A stretch of DNA of 64,000 bases from Clostridiales bacterium UBA1775 (GTDB taxonomy: Bacteria > Bacillota > Clostridia > Monoglobales > Firm-18), in the NCBI GenBank assembly GCA_002314595.1, contig DCGP01000032.1, positions 146,872-210,871 on the forward strand. Reading direction: 5' to 3'. Each line of letters opens with the position of its first letter. Within the stretch, counting starts at the first letter, position 1. The notes beneath the pieces were generated by a model. That model ran no database searches. It worked only from the letters and a program-made list of their open reading frames with translations, and was not told where the DNA came from. A program made the translations under genes and the position numbers. Shown piece after piece: positions 8,323 to 15,619 of this stretch.

Positions 8323-9150
8323 TTAATTAGTAATAATCAAAACCTCATATAGCTTGTTGAAATTAACGGAAGGCTTAACATTTGCATACTGTGAAACACC
8401 CTGACTTTCAGAATGTATTTCTTTGATAGTACCAACATTTATACCTTTCGGATATATTCCGCCAAAACCGGAGGTTTTAACAACATCGCCTACTGTAATA
8501 GTAGAATCCTTTGAAATATAAGTCATCTTGCAAAGGGAGTTGGTAGAAACACTTGTATCACCATTAACGGTAGCAAGGTCCTCAGTCCGTTCCACAATAA
8601 CTGCAACAGTACTGTTAGAGTCCAAAATCGTAGTAACTCTTGCCCAATTACTGCCAATATCTGTGATATGTCCAACAAGACCGTCAACAGTAACAACTGT
8701 GTTGTTCATTTTAAGTCCATCGTCAGTTCCCTTGTCAATAGTAAGTGAAATAAACCATTGGCTGGAATCTTTGCCGATAACATTGGCTGCAACAGTATTA
8801 AAGTCCTTGTACGTATCCTTTAATATCAACATACTGCGCAGACGTTCATTTTCATTTTTGTAACTTTTATATCTGTCAACTTGGGACTTTAACTTTGCGT
8901 TTGTTTCTGCCAATTCCTTATTTTTAGCATTTAACTCATCTATGTCATCAAAGTGAGAGAAAAAGTTTCTTATACCTGACGAAACTCCATAAACAGCCTT
9001 TTGAATAGGCAAAGTGATTTTAACAACAAAACTGTTTGTGTTTGTAGTTTCCTCAGACCTGTTAACGCTGAAAATAAGGGTAACAAGCAAAAGTACAGTA
9101 ACAATCAACAGGATAATAAAATATTTATTAGAAAATAGTTTTTTAATCAT
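8323..9150 (-). CDS. mreC: Rod shape-determining protein MreC
   Basis: A 275-residue protein with an N-terminal membrane helix (about residues 11-28), a coiled coil (about 70-105, ELNAKNKELAETNAKL) and the extracellular beta-barrel core. Motif DGLVGHITDIG is a family hallmark. It scaffolds PBP2 outside the membrane. It overlaps mreB by 4 bp, giving tight translational coupling in the mreB-mreC-mreD-mrdA order. Confidence 0.93.
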   Translation of the reverse strand: MIKKLFSNKYFIILLIVTVLLLVTLIFSVNRSEETTNTNSFVVKITLPIQKAVYGVSSGIRNFFSHFDDIDELNAKNKELAETNAKLKSQVDRYKSYKNENERLRSMLILKDTYKDFNTVAANVIGKDSSQWFISLTIDKGTDDGLKMNNTVVTVDGLVGHITDIGSNWARVTTILDSNSTVAVIVERTEDLATVNGDTSVSTNSLCKMTYISKDSTITVGDVVKTSGFGGIYPKGINVGTIKEIHSESQGVSQYANVKPSVNFNKLYEVLIITN

Positions 9151-10166
9151 CTTTTATTAGTTGAATGTAATACCTTTCTTAATGTATTTAACTGCCTTAA
9201 CACCCTTGCAGTACCCATAGTAACACAGTCAAGAGGGTTGTCTGCAATGTTTGCTATAATGCCCGTTTCCGAAGCAATTATTCTGTCAATACCTTTAAGT
9301 AATGCACCACCACCGGTTAGAGTGATGCCTTGTTCCATAATGTCGGCAGCAAGCTCCGGAGGAGTTTTTTCAAGTGTAGATTTAACACAATCTACAATCA
9401 TCATAACAGGCTCTGTTAATGCTTCTCTAATTTGTTCTGATGTAACAACGATTTTTTTAGGTAAACCGGTTACAAGATGTCTGCCGTTTACTTCCATAGC
9501 TCTTTCTTCCATAAGAGGATAAGCAGAACCAATTTCCATTTTAATTTGTTCGGCAGTTCTTTCACCGATTAACACATTTTGATTTTTACGAACGTATTGA
9601 ATAATAGCATTATCAAAATAATCACCGGCAACACGTAAAGATACACTTGTTACAATACCGCCTAATGATATAACGGCAACCTCAGAAGTACCGCCACCTA
9701 TGTCAACAACCATATTTCCAATAGGTTCTTCAACACGTAAGCCTGCACCTATTGAAGCTGCCATAGGTTCTTCAATAAGGAAAGCTTCCTTTGCACCTGC
9801 TTGAACAACAGATTCCTCAACGGCACGTCTTTCAACTTCTGTAACACAAGAAGGTATGCAAACAATAACCCTTGGCTTTACAAGGCACTTTTTACCACAA
9901 GCCTTTTGAATGAAATATTTAAGCATTTGGCTTGTGTATTTGTAGTCTGCAATAACACCCTCTTTTAAAGGTCTAATTGCAACAATGTTACCCGGAGTTC
10001 TGCCAAGCATTTGTTTTGCTTCATCACCGACTGCCAAAACCTCTTTTGTATCTCTGTTAATGGCAACAACAGAGGGCTCACGTACAACAATGCCTTTACC
10101 TTTCACAAAAACAAGGGAATTGGCTGTGCCTAAGTCGATTCCTAATTCTTTACTAAAACCTTTCAT
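9147..10166 (-). CDS. mreB: Rod shape-determining actin homologue MreB
   Basis: A 339-residue actin-fold protein. The phosphate-1 loop GIDLGTANSLVFV is at residues 9-21, VVDIGGGTSEVAV forms the phosphate-2 loop and LTGGGALLKG the adenosine-binding segment. It polymerises under the membrane and orients elongasome movement. The size and the downstream mreC/mreD identify it as the shape protein rather than DnaK- or FtsA-like relatives. It follows maf by 11 bp. Confidence 0.97.
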   Translation of the reverse strand: MKGFSKELGIDLGTANSLVFVKGKGIVVREPSVVAINRDTKEVLAVGDEAKQMLGRTPGNIVAIRPLKEGVIADYKYTSQMLKYFIQKACGKKCLVKPRVIVCIPSCVTEVERRAVEESVVQAGAKEAFLIEEPMAASIGAGLRVEEPIGNMVVDIGGGTSEVAVISLGGIVTSVSLRVAGDYFDNAIIQYVRKNQNVLIGERTAEQIKMEIGSAYPLMEERAMEVNGRHLVTGLPKKIVVTSEQIREALTEPVMMIVDCVKSTLEKTPPELAADIMEQGITLTGGGALLKGIDRIIASETGIIANIADNPLDCVTMGTARVLRQLNTLRKVLHSTNKR

Positions 10167-10177
10167 AACTTTCTCCT

Positions 10178-10750
10178 TTATATTCCAATCTTAAAATCAT
10201 TATATAGATATTTGCTTAATTTATAAATAGGCAACCCTACAACATTATTGTAATCACCACATAGCTCCTTAACAAAGGAGGAGGCAATACCTTGAATACT
10301 ATATGCACCTGCTTTGTCCATAGGGTCATTTGTGTTAACGTAGTCAGTTATCTGCTTGTCCGTAAGTTCAAAAAATGTAACATCTGTTTTTTCATAGTCA
10401 GTAATAATCATATTGTCGCTATTTCTAATGATAGTAAATCCGGTATATACACGGTGGGAATGACCACTTAACATTTTAAGCATATTGATTGCATCATCGT
10501 AATTTTTAGGCTTTCCCAATATTTTATCACCATACACAACAACTGTGTCGGCACCGATAATTATACAGTCTTTGTTGACTTTTTTTGAAACGTCCTTTGC
10601 CTTCTGCAAAGATAAGTCCATAACAATTTCACAGGGTATGTCCTTTGTTATTATTTCGTCAGTTTCACTTACCACAACATCAAATTCAATACCTAAAACG
10701 TTAAGCAAAGCCTTTCGTCTGGGTGAGGCAGATGCCAAAATTATATTCAT
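10178..10750 (-). CDS. maf: Maf-family nucleotide pyrophosphatase
   Basis: A 190-residue nucleoside-triphosphate pyrophosphatase that removes non-canonical or modified nucleotides (dTTP/UTP branch). The start at 10750 gives the canonical MNIILASASPRRKALL; a longer reading frame upstream lacks family similarity and overlaps dut, so it is rejected. Conserved SETDE and GADTVV motifs are present. It lies 4 nt after dut, pairing two nucleotide-sanitation enzymes just before mreB, as in many Firmicutes. Confidence 0.93.
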   Translation of the reverse strand: MNIILASASPRRKALLNVLGIEFDVVVSETDEIITKDIPCEIVMDLSLQKAKDVSKKVNKDCIIIGADTVVVYGDKILGKPKNYDDAINMLKMLSGHSHRVYTGFTIIRNSDNMIITDYEKTDVTFFELTDKQITDYVNTNDPMDKAGAYSIQGIASSFVKELCGDYNNVVGLPIYKLSKYLYNDFKIGI

Positions 10751-10754
10751 AAAT

Positions 10755-11204
10755 CTATTTTCCGGTAGAGCCAAATCCACCGTCTCCTCTTTTTGTTTCA
10801 TCAAGCTTGTTAACAACTTGAATATTTGGTACAACTACCGGGGTAACAACTAATTGAGCAATTCTGTCCCCCGGGTTAATAACGAAGTCTTTGTCCGACA
10901 AATTAACAAGTGAAACCTTAATTTCACCTCTGTAATCACTATCAATAACACCAACAGAGTTTGAAAGCGTAATACCGTATTTAAAACCCAACGAGCTTCT
11001 GACATACACTAAGGCTACATATTCGTTAGATGGTAAAGCAACAGAAATCCCGGTTGGAACTACCTTGTGTTCATTAGGCTTAATAATAATTATCTCGTCA
11101 ATACAGGCACTAAGGTCCATACCGGCAGCACCGCTGCTTGCATAAAATGGAGCAGGTATTGATTTTCCTATTTTGTCAGATTCATATTTTATTTTTAAAT
11201 TCAT
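10755..11204 (-). CDS. dut: Deoxyuridine 5'-triphosphate nucleotidohydrolase
   Basis: A trimeric dUTPase of about 149 residues hydrolysing dUTP to dUMP and pyrophosphate. Motif 1 is AAGMDLSA, motif 2 YVRSSLG, motif 3 GVIDSDYRGEI, motif 4 GDRIAQLV and motif 5 RGDGGFGSTG, so all five are present. I choose ATG 11204 because GGAG sits in front of it; an ATG at 11216 adds four residues and has a poor ribosome site. Confidence 0.95.
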   Translation of the reverse strand: MNLKIKYESDKIGKSIPAPFYASSGAAGMDLSACIDEIIIIKPNEHKVVPTGISVALPSNEYVALVYVRSSLGFKYGITLSNSVGVIDSDYRGEIKVSLVNLSDKDFVINPGDRIAQLVVTPVVVPNIQVVNKLDETKRGDGGFGSTGK

Positions 11205-11245
11205 TTTAATCTCCATTCTAACATAAACTTAATGAAAAATCCACA

Positions 11246-13255
11246 TTAAACACCTTTGTAAAATTTGCCTCTTGTAAAATCCTTCGTAATAGGCAATTTG
11301 TTTTTGTAACAATTTAAAATTTCTATACACTCACTTGGGCTTTCATCTGTAAAACTGATTCTGCCGTATGAAATTCCGCAATTTTCTATGTCAATCAACT
11401 TATCACTCATTACAATAGGCTTGGAATTATAAATTTCGTTTCTGCAATCAGCCAAGCATTTAATTAAGAATTTCTCACCGGTTCTGTCCTCAATAAACCC
11501 ACCCTGTGTGCAACCGGATGAAGTTTTTAACATACAATTTTCAGTTACCATAAGGGGCAACCTTCCGTAAATTATGCTTTCGGTAGGTACAACTCCATAA
11601 ATGTCTGTTATTTGCCTGATTGTAAGTTCACTTGATAAAGTGATTGATTTTACACTATACTCTTCAAAAAACTTGTATGTATATTTATTAAATACATTCA
11701 TTGTAAAGTCAATGTGTATGTCCTTGTTGTATCTTTTTGCAATTTCAAATTGCCCAATGTTTCTGACAAGCACATTTTTAACAGGTAAATTTTTAACTGT
11801 TTCATCAATGTCCTTAGGTGAAATCCTTGGTAAAATAACAATTTCATCATCTTTAAAATCACCTATTTCCAAAGGAACATATATCTTTTTACAATTTGCA
11901 TTTCTTGCTATCTCTAACTGCTTTTTGTCCCATACGGAAACAGAAAAATCAAACCCTTGATTTTCTCTTACACTTTCTATATTATAGCTTTCGCCATTAT
12001 CAATTCTCTTTTTAGAAAGTATTATTTTTCTTTCAAGCATCTCAATAATGCTTCTTCTGGCAAGGTTAATTTCCGAAACAGGAATAAAGGCATCGTTATC
12101 AATATCAATTTTTATATCTTTGATTTTAAAAACTGTATCACCAAGCTTAGATAACTGTTCTTTAATTCTGTCAGCAGAAGTAGAGGAGCTTCTTGCCTTT
12201 TGTATAACATCGGTTGATATGTAATCACATTGATTGCCATATTCATCTGTTGCAATTAACTTAATGCAATCATTTACCCTTCCTGCAAATTCTAAACTAA
12301 TGTCTGTTTTTTTATAATTGTCAAATTGCTCATATTTTTCATCTTGCTTTAAGTAAGGGTTGTCAGGCTTGGTATGACAAAACATATCAGCACCTTTTTT
12401 GCCTGTGTAATATCCGTTAGAAAACCCACCTCTGTAAAATATTTTTTCTAATTTTTTATAATCCTCATCAGTTACTTGCTTTTCGTTGTCAAGATATTTT
12501 CTGTATATCGAAACAACAGTACCAACATATTCAGACCCCTTCATTCTGCCTTCTATTTTTAGGGATTTAACTCCAATATTTTCAATGTCCTTTAAGTGCT
12601 TAATTAAACACATATCCTTTAAACTTAACAAATAGCCGCTTTTGTTACCTGCTTTATAATTAAGCCTGCAAGGTTGGGCGCATTTGCCTCTGTTACCGCT
12701 TCTGCCACCTATCATAGATGACATTAAGCATTGACCTGAATAACAAACGCACATAGCACCATGGACAAATATTTCTATTTCAACATCAACATTTTTACAA
12801 ATGTCTGCAATAACTTCCTTTGATAGCTCTCTTGCCAAAACAATTCTTTTAAATCCAATATTTTTTAAAAACTCTGCGCCATATTTGTCATAAACGGTAA
12901 GCTGAGTGCTTGCGTGTAACGGTAAATTAGGGGCAATGCTTTTAATATACATAGCAACACCAATGTCTTGAATAATTACACCGTCTGTACCAAATTTGTT
13001 TAATTTCCTAACAAACTTGTCAAGTTCTTTAAATTCAACATCACCTACTAAAATGTTTACTGTAACAAACACCTTAACCTTCCGAAGATGACAGTAATTT
13101 ATAGCCTCTTCAAGTTCTTGGTCGTCAAAATTATTGGCAGACGCCCTTGCATTAAATAAATTTCCACCTAAATAAACTGCATTTGCACCGGAAAGTACGG
13201 CAGCCTTTAAAGCTTCAAAACTTCCTGCCGGTGCAAGTAATTCACAACTAATCAT
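11246..13255 (-). CDS. U32-family peptidase, RlhA-like
   Basis: A 669-residue protein of the U32 peptidase family. The N-terminal TIM-barrel-like domain carries the family region around MCVCYSGQCLMSS with the cysteine-rich GKCAQPCRLNY that probably helps bind an iron-sulphur cluster; a central insert and a C-terminal domain (with ENCMLKTSSGC) follow. Despite the family name, relatives such as E. coli RlhA hydroxylate 23S rRNA and others modify tRNA, so an RNA-modification role is likely. It lies between zapA (3 nt) and dut in the same operon. Confidence 0.8.
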   Translation of the reverse strand: MISCELLAPAGSFEALKAAVLSGANAVYLGGNLFNARASANNFDDQELEEAINYCHLRKVKVFVTVNILVGDVEFKELDKFVRKLNKFGTDGVIIQDIGVAMYIKSIAPNLPLHASTQLTVYDKYGAEFLKNIGFKRIVLARELSKEVIADICKNVDVEIEIFVHGAMCVCYSGQCLMSSMIGGRSGNRGKCAQPCRLNYKAGNKSGYLLSLKDMCLIKHLKDIENIGVKSLKIEGRMKGSEYVGTVVSIYRKYLDNEKQVTDEDYKKLEKIFYRGGFSNGYYTGKKGADMFCHTKPDNPYLKQDEKYEQFDNYKKTDISLEFAGRVNDCIKLIATDEYGNQCDYISTDVIQKARSSSTSADRIKEQLSKLGDTVFKIKDIKIDIDNDAFIPVSEINLARRSIIEMLERKIILSKKRIDNGESYNIESVRENQGFDFSVSVWDKKQLEIARNANCKKIYVPLEIGDFKDDEIVILPRISPKDIDETVKNLPVKNVLVRNIGQFEIAKRYNKDIHIDFTMNVFNKYTYKFFEEYSVKSITLSSELTIRQITDIYGVVPTESIIYGRLPLMVTENCMLKTSSGCTQGGFIEDRTGEKFLIKCLADCRNEIYNSKPIVMSDKLIDIENCGISYGRISFTDESPSECIEILNCYKNKLPITKDFTRGKFYKGV

Positions 13256-13258
13256 AAT

Positions 13259-13600
13259 TTATCTTCTTTTCAAAGCACTAATTTCAGACTTTAATCTTGC
13301 ATTTTCGGATTTTAATTGACTGTTTTCAAATGTAGCAGAGGAGGCATCGTCAATATATTGCTTAATCTGTGAGCGTAAATTGTCAGCAACCTCTTCACTT
13401 TTGAAATATTCATCGGCAATGTTAATTGCAGTAAGCACAGCAACGTCATTCATAGTAAGCTTACCACCGGTAGCATATACAATTTCACCGATTTTCTTTT
13501 CTATGTATTGACCAACCTTTTCCATATATTCTGTAGATTCTTCAGAAAGTATGGTGTAATCTCTGTCATTTATGTTAATAATTATTTTGTTTTTAGCCAA
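13259..13600 (-). CDS. zapA: Cell division protein ZapA
   Basis: A 113-residue FtsZ-ring stabiliser. The N-terminal domain is typical (IININDRDYTILSEES), followed by LTMNDVAVLTAINIADEY and a C-terminal coiled coil (NSQLKSENARLKSEISALK). The start is TTG at 13600, preceded by GAAAGGGTG; no ATG fits. It heads the long operon that continues through the U32 peptidase, dut, maf and mreBCD. Confidence 0.88.
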   Translation of the reverse strand: MAKNKIIININDRDYTILSEESTEYMEKVGQYIEKKIGEIVYATGGKLTMNDVAVLTAINIADEYFKSEEVADNLRSQIKQYIDDASSATFENSQLKSENARLKSEISALKRR

Positions 13601-13641
13601 TTGTGTTCACCCTTTCCAAACAGAATAATATCACACATTAT

Positions 13642-13669
13642 ATTATAACACTTTTTGAATAAAATGCAA
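13642..13669 (-). promoter_or_regulatory. Promoter of the zapA-mre-sigG operon
   Basis: Minus-strand TTGCAT (13664-13669) and TATAAT (13642-13647) with a 16-bp spacer, about 40 bp upstream of zapA. It is the only good promoter visible ahead of a chain of closely spaced genes reaching sigG, although sigG probably also uses sporulation promoters. Confidence 0.65.
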
Positions 13670-13704
13670 TATTTTTGTAAATATTATTTCATTATAATAT
13701 AGAA

Positions 13705-13731
13705 GGACTGTAAAAGATAAAATTACAGCCC
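13705..13731 (-). terminator. Probable terminator of tepA
   Basis: In minus-strand RNA GGGCUGUAA pairs with UUACAGUCC (one G-U) around a 9-nt loop, followed by UUCUAUAUUAU. The tail is only moderately U-rich, so efficiency is uncertain. Confidence 0.55.
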
Positions 13732-13741
13732 AAATTTAAAT

Positions 13742-14410
13742 TTATATTTTTTCTTCAATTAAGCTATATAATTTACTAATTGCATTACTGATGCCACCCA
13801 CATTATCAATAAGTCTGCATTTAACAGCCTCTTCTCCAAACAAGATAGTACCCACATCATTAGCAATTATACCGGTTGCAACCATTAAGTTTAATAATTT
13901 TCTTTTTGTGATTTTACTGTTTTTAGAAACGAAGCTTACAACTCTGTCTTGCACCTTGTTGAAATATTCGTAGGTTTGTATAGCTCCGATTACAAGTCCG
14001 TTTGTTCTTATAGGATGAATGGTCATAGTAGCAGAGGGCACAATAAACGAGTAGTCGGTAGAAACAGCCAAAGGAACGCCTATGCTGTGCCCACCGCCTA
14101 AGACTATGGAAACAGTAGGCTTTGACATACTTGCAACAACCTCGGCAATGGCAAGTCCTGCCTCAACATCTCCGCCAACTGTATTTATTAACATCAATAG
14201 CCCTTCTATGTCTTTGTTTTCTTCGATTTCAATCAATGTAGGCAGTATTTCTTCATACCTTGTAGCTTTTGTGTTTGGGGGCAGTATATTGTGTCCCTCA
14301 ATTTGACCAAAAATATTCAAACAATGTATATTGTGTAAAGCATTTTTAATAGGAGTAGTCTGTTCAATCATTCCGTTTTTTGATGTTTGATTTGTTTCTT
14401 CTATTTCCAT
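13742..14410 (-). CDS. tepA: ClpP-like serine protease, TepA type
   Basis: A 222-residue ClpP/crotonase-fold protease. The start at 14410 has GAGGTGA seven bases upstream; a frame extending to 14494 adds 28 unrelated residues. The oxyanion and nucleophile region is LGGGHSIGVP with Ser109, and the likely catalytic His132 is in TMTIHPIR. NTVGGDVEAGLAIAE is typical of the TepA/YmfB branch, annotated as translocation-enhancing. No signal peptide. True substrates are unknown. Confidence 0.82.
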   Translation of the reverse strand: MEIEETNQTSKNGMIEQTTPIKNALHNIHCLNIFGQIEGHNILPPNTKATRYEEILPTLIEIEENKDIEGLLMLINTVGGDVEAGLAIAEVVASMSKPTVSIVLGGGHSIGVPLAVSTDYSFIVPSATMTIHPIRTNGLVIGAIQTYEYFNKVQDRVVSFVSKNSKITKRKLLNLMVATGIIANDVGTILFGEEAVKCRLIDNVGGISNAISKLYSLIEEKI

Positions 14411-14470
14411 AAGGTTCACCTCAATGATATTATACCGATTTTGGGCGATATAATACCTTTTTTTGACTAT

Positions 14471-14501
14471 TGTTAAAATGTTAAATTGTAGCATTTTAAC
14501 A
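14471..14501. repeat. Perfect 10-bp inverted repeat in tepA-hup divergent region
   Basis: TGTTAAAATG (14471-14480) and CATTTTAACA (14492-14501) flank an 11-nt spacer, 60-90 bp upstream of the tepA start. No T-tract follows on either strand, so it is not a normal terminator; it could be an operator. Confidence 0.5.
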
Positions 14502-14592
14502 AAAAAATAGCGTCAGTTTGTCTTTAATGAGCTAAAATCTTGTCAATTTTTATGAAATATAACTAAAATTGATAGAATTGTAAAAAAATATA

Positions 14593-14621
14593 TTGTAATT
14601 TTTTAATCATAGTGGTAAAAT
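14593..14621 (+). promoter_or_regulatory. hup promoter
   Basis: TTGTAA (14593-14598), 17-bp spacer, TAAAAT (14616-14621), 53 bp ahead of the HU start, with AGGAGGT at the ribosome site. Confidence 0.7.
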
Positions 14622-14674
14622 AAAAGCGAAATGATGATTAAGTAACATCATTAAATTTTTAGGAGGTATTTAAA

Positions 14675-14947
14675 ATGAAAAGATCAGATTTAGTTGCTGC
14701 AATCGCAGAAAAAGCATCAATGACAAAGAAAGATGCAGAAATCGCATTAAGCGCTACACTTGAAGCAATCACAGGTGCTTTAAAGAAAGGGGACAAAGTT
14801 CAATTAGTTGGCTTTGGTACATTCGAAGTACGTAAAAAGGCTGCTCGTGTTGGCAGAAACCCACAAACAGGTAAAGAAATTAAGATTGCTGCTTCAAAAG
14901 CTCCTGCTTTCAAAGCTGGTAAAGCATTCAAAGAAGCTATCAAATAA
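14675..14947 (+). CDS. hup: Histone-like DNA-binding protein HU
   Basis: A 90-residue nucleoid protein of standard HU length. The N-terminal dimerising helices begin MKRSDLVAAIAEKA. The core GFGTFEVRKKAARVGRNP leads into the DNA-wrapping beta arm around GRNPQTGKEI, and the protein ends KAGKAFKEAIK. It bends and compacts DNA as a homodimer. It is monocistronic, with promoter at 14593 and a terminator at 14966. Codon choice is that of a highly expressed gene. Confidence 0.97.
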   Translation: MKRSDLVAAIAEKASMTKKDAEIALSATLEAITGALKKGDKVQLVGFGTFEVRKKAARVGRNPQTGKEIKIAASKAPAFKAGKAFKEAIK

Positions 14948-14965
14948 TTTAACTTTTTAAAGTTT

Positions 14966-15000
14966 AAAGCTTTCGCTTAGGCGGAAGCTTTAATTTTTTC
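14966..15000 (+). terminator. hup terminator
   Basis: AAAGCTTTCGC pairs with GCGGAAGCTTT around TTAG and is followed by TAATTTTTTC. Confidence 0.88.
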
Positions 15001-15030
15001 TTGACAAATGACGTAATAATGAATTATAAT
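15001..15030 (+). promoter_or_regulatory. tRNA-Thr promoter
   Basis: Consensus TTGACA (15001-15006) and TATAAT (15025-15030) with an 18-bp spacer, 20 bp upstream of the tRNA 5' end. Confidence 0.85.
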
Positions 15031-15049
15031 ACTATTGTTAATTTAATAT

Positions 15050-15125
15050 GCTGTTATAGCTCAGACGGTAGAGTAACGCCTTGGTAAGGCGTAGGTCGGC
15101 GGTTCAAGTCCGCTTAACAGCTCCA
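15050..15125 (+). tRNA. tRNA-Thr (anticodon GGT)
   Basis: Cloverleaf of 76 nt including an encoded CCA. Acceptor arms GCTGTTA and TAACAGC pair perfectly. The anticodon stem ACGCC/GGCGT encloses loop TTGGTAA with GGT at 15083-15085, reading ACC/ACU threonine codons. The T-arm has TTCAAGT. The discriminator base is T. Confidence 0.96.
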
Positions 15126-15164
15126 AAGCAAAAATCCTATCTTTACAGATAGGATTTTTGCTTT
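15125..15164. terminator. Terminator after tRNA-Thr
   Basis: A 17-bp perfect inverted repeat, 15125-15141 with 15148-15164, containing an A-run and T-run so that it can work in both directions. It begins at the last base of the tRNA CCA end. Confidence 0.88.
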
Positions 15165-15483
15165 GTATTATTCAATCTTCAATATTCAATTTTCAGTATT
15201 CATTAAATAATGACAGCAAAACCGGAAAATAAACATATATCTTTATTGGTCGGCTTTTGCACAAACAAACAGAAAAAAGATATTATGTCTTTTTTTCTCA
15301 GTGAAATAAAGGATTTGCGAAGATTTTCGCAAATCCTTTTTAGATTGGTCTGAATACTGTAGGAGTTTTTGTAATAGTATAATGTAAATTCACAGGGTAT
15401 GCCTTGCGTTCTTTCCTCATAGAAAAGAACAATAACTTTGTTTGAAAAATATATAGATTGAAAAATAACAGGAGGAAATCAAT
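15165..15483. other. Intergenic region with terminator-like hairpin
   Basis: No credible gene is visible. A 14-bp stem (15308-15321 with 15326-15339, GATT loop) followed by T residues looks like a plus-strand terminator with no gene ahead of it. A 13-base stretch at 15236-15248 recurs at 19452-19464 on the other side of the surface-protein gene. Confidence 0.6.
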
Positions 15484-15546
15484 ACGAAAAAAGCATTGAG
15501 CTTATTGCTCACCATCATGATGCTGCTCTCCACCGATTGCACTTGA
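15484..15546 (+). pseudogene. Decayed signal-peptide gene start
   Basis: AGGAGG (15470-15475) stands eight bases before ACG AAA AAA GCA TTG..., which reads (T)KKALSLLLTIMMLLSTDCT and then TGA. With ATG in place of ACG this would be a perfect Sec signal peptide of a secreted Clostridial protein. The start has mutated and the reading frame ends after 20 codons, so it looks like the fossil 5' end of an exported protein gene, possibly the former head of the surface-protein gene just downstream. Confidence 0.6.
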
Positions 15547-15571
15547 CTATTTAATTTACTTATGTTACAAT
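15543..15571 (+). promoter_or_regulatory. Promoter of the surface-protein gene
   Basis: TTGACT (15543-15548), 17-bp spacer, TACAAT (15566-15571). It overlaps the stop codon of the signal-peptide remnant, about 50 bp ahead of the start at 15620. Confidence 0.65.
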
Positions 15572-15619
15572 TGAATTAATCATTATAATTATATTTTCTA
15601 GTATTTATGGAGGTTTGAA

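Noticed and set aside
9130..9145. Third copy of the structured repeat
   Set aside because: Only the 10-base AGAAAATAGT start matches by chance inside mreC; none of the other blocks follows.
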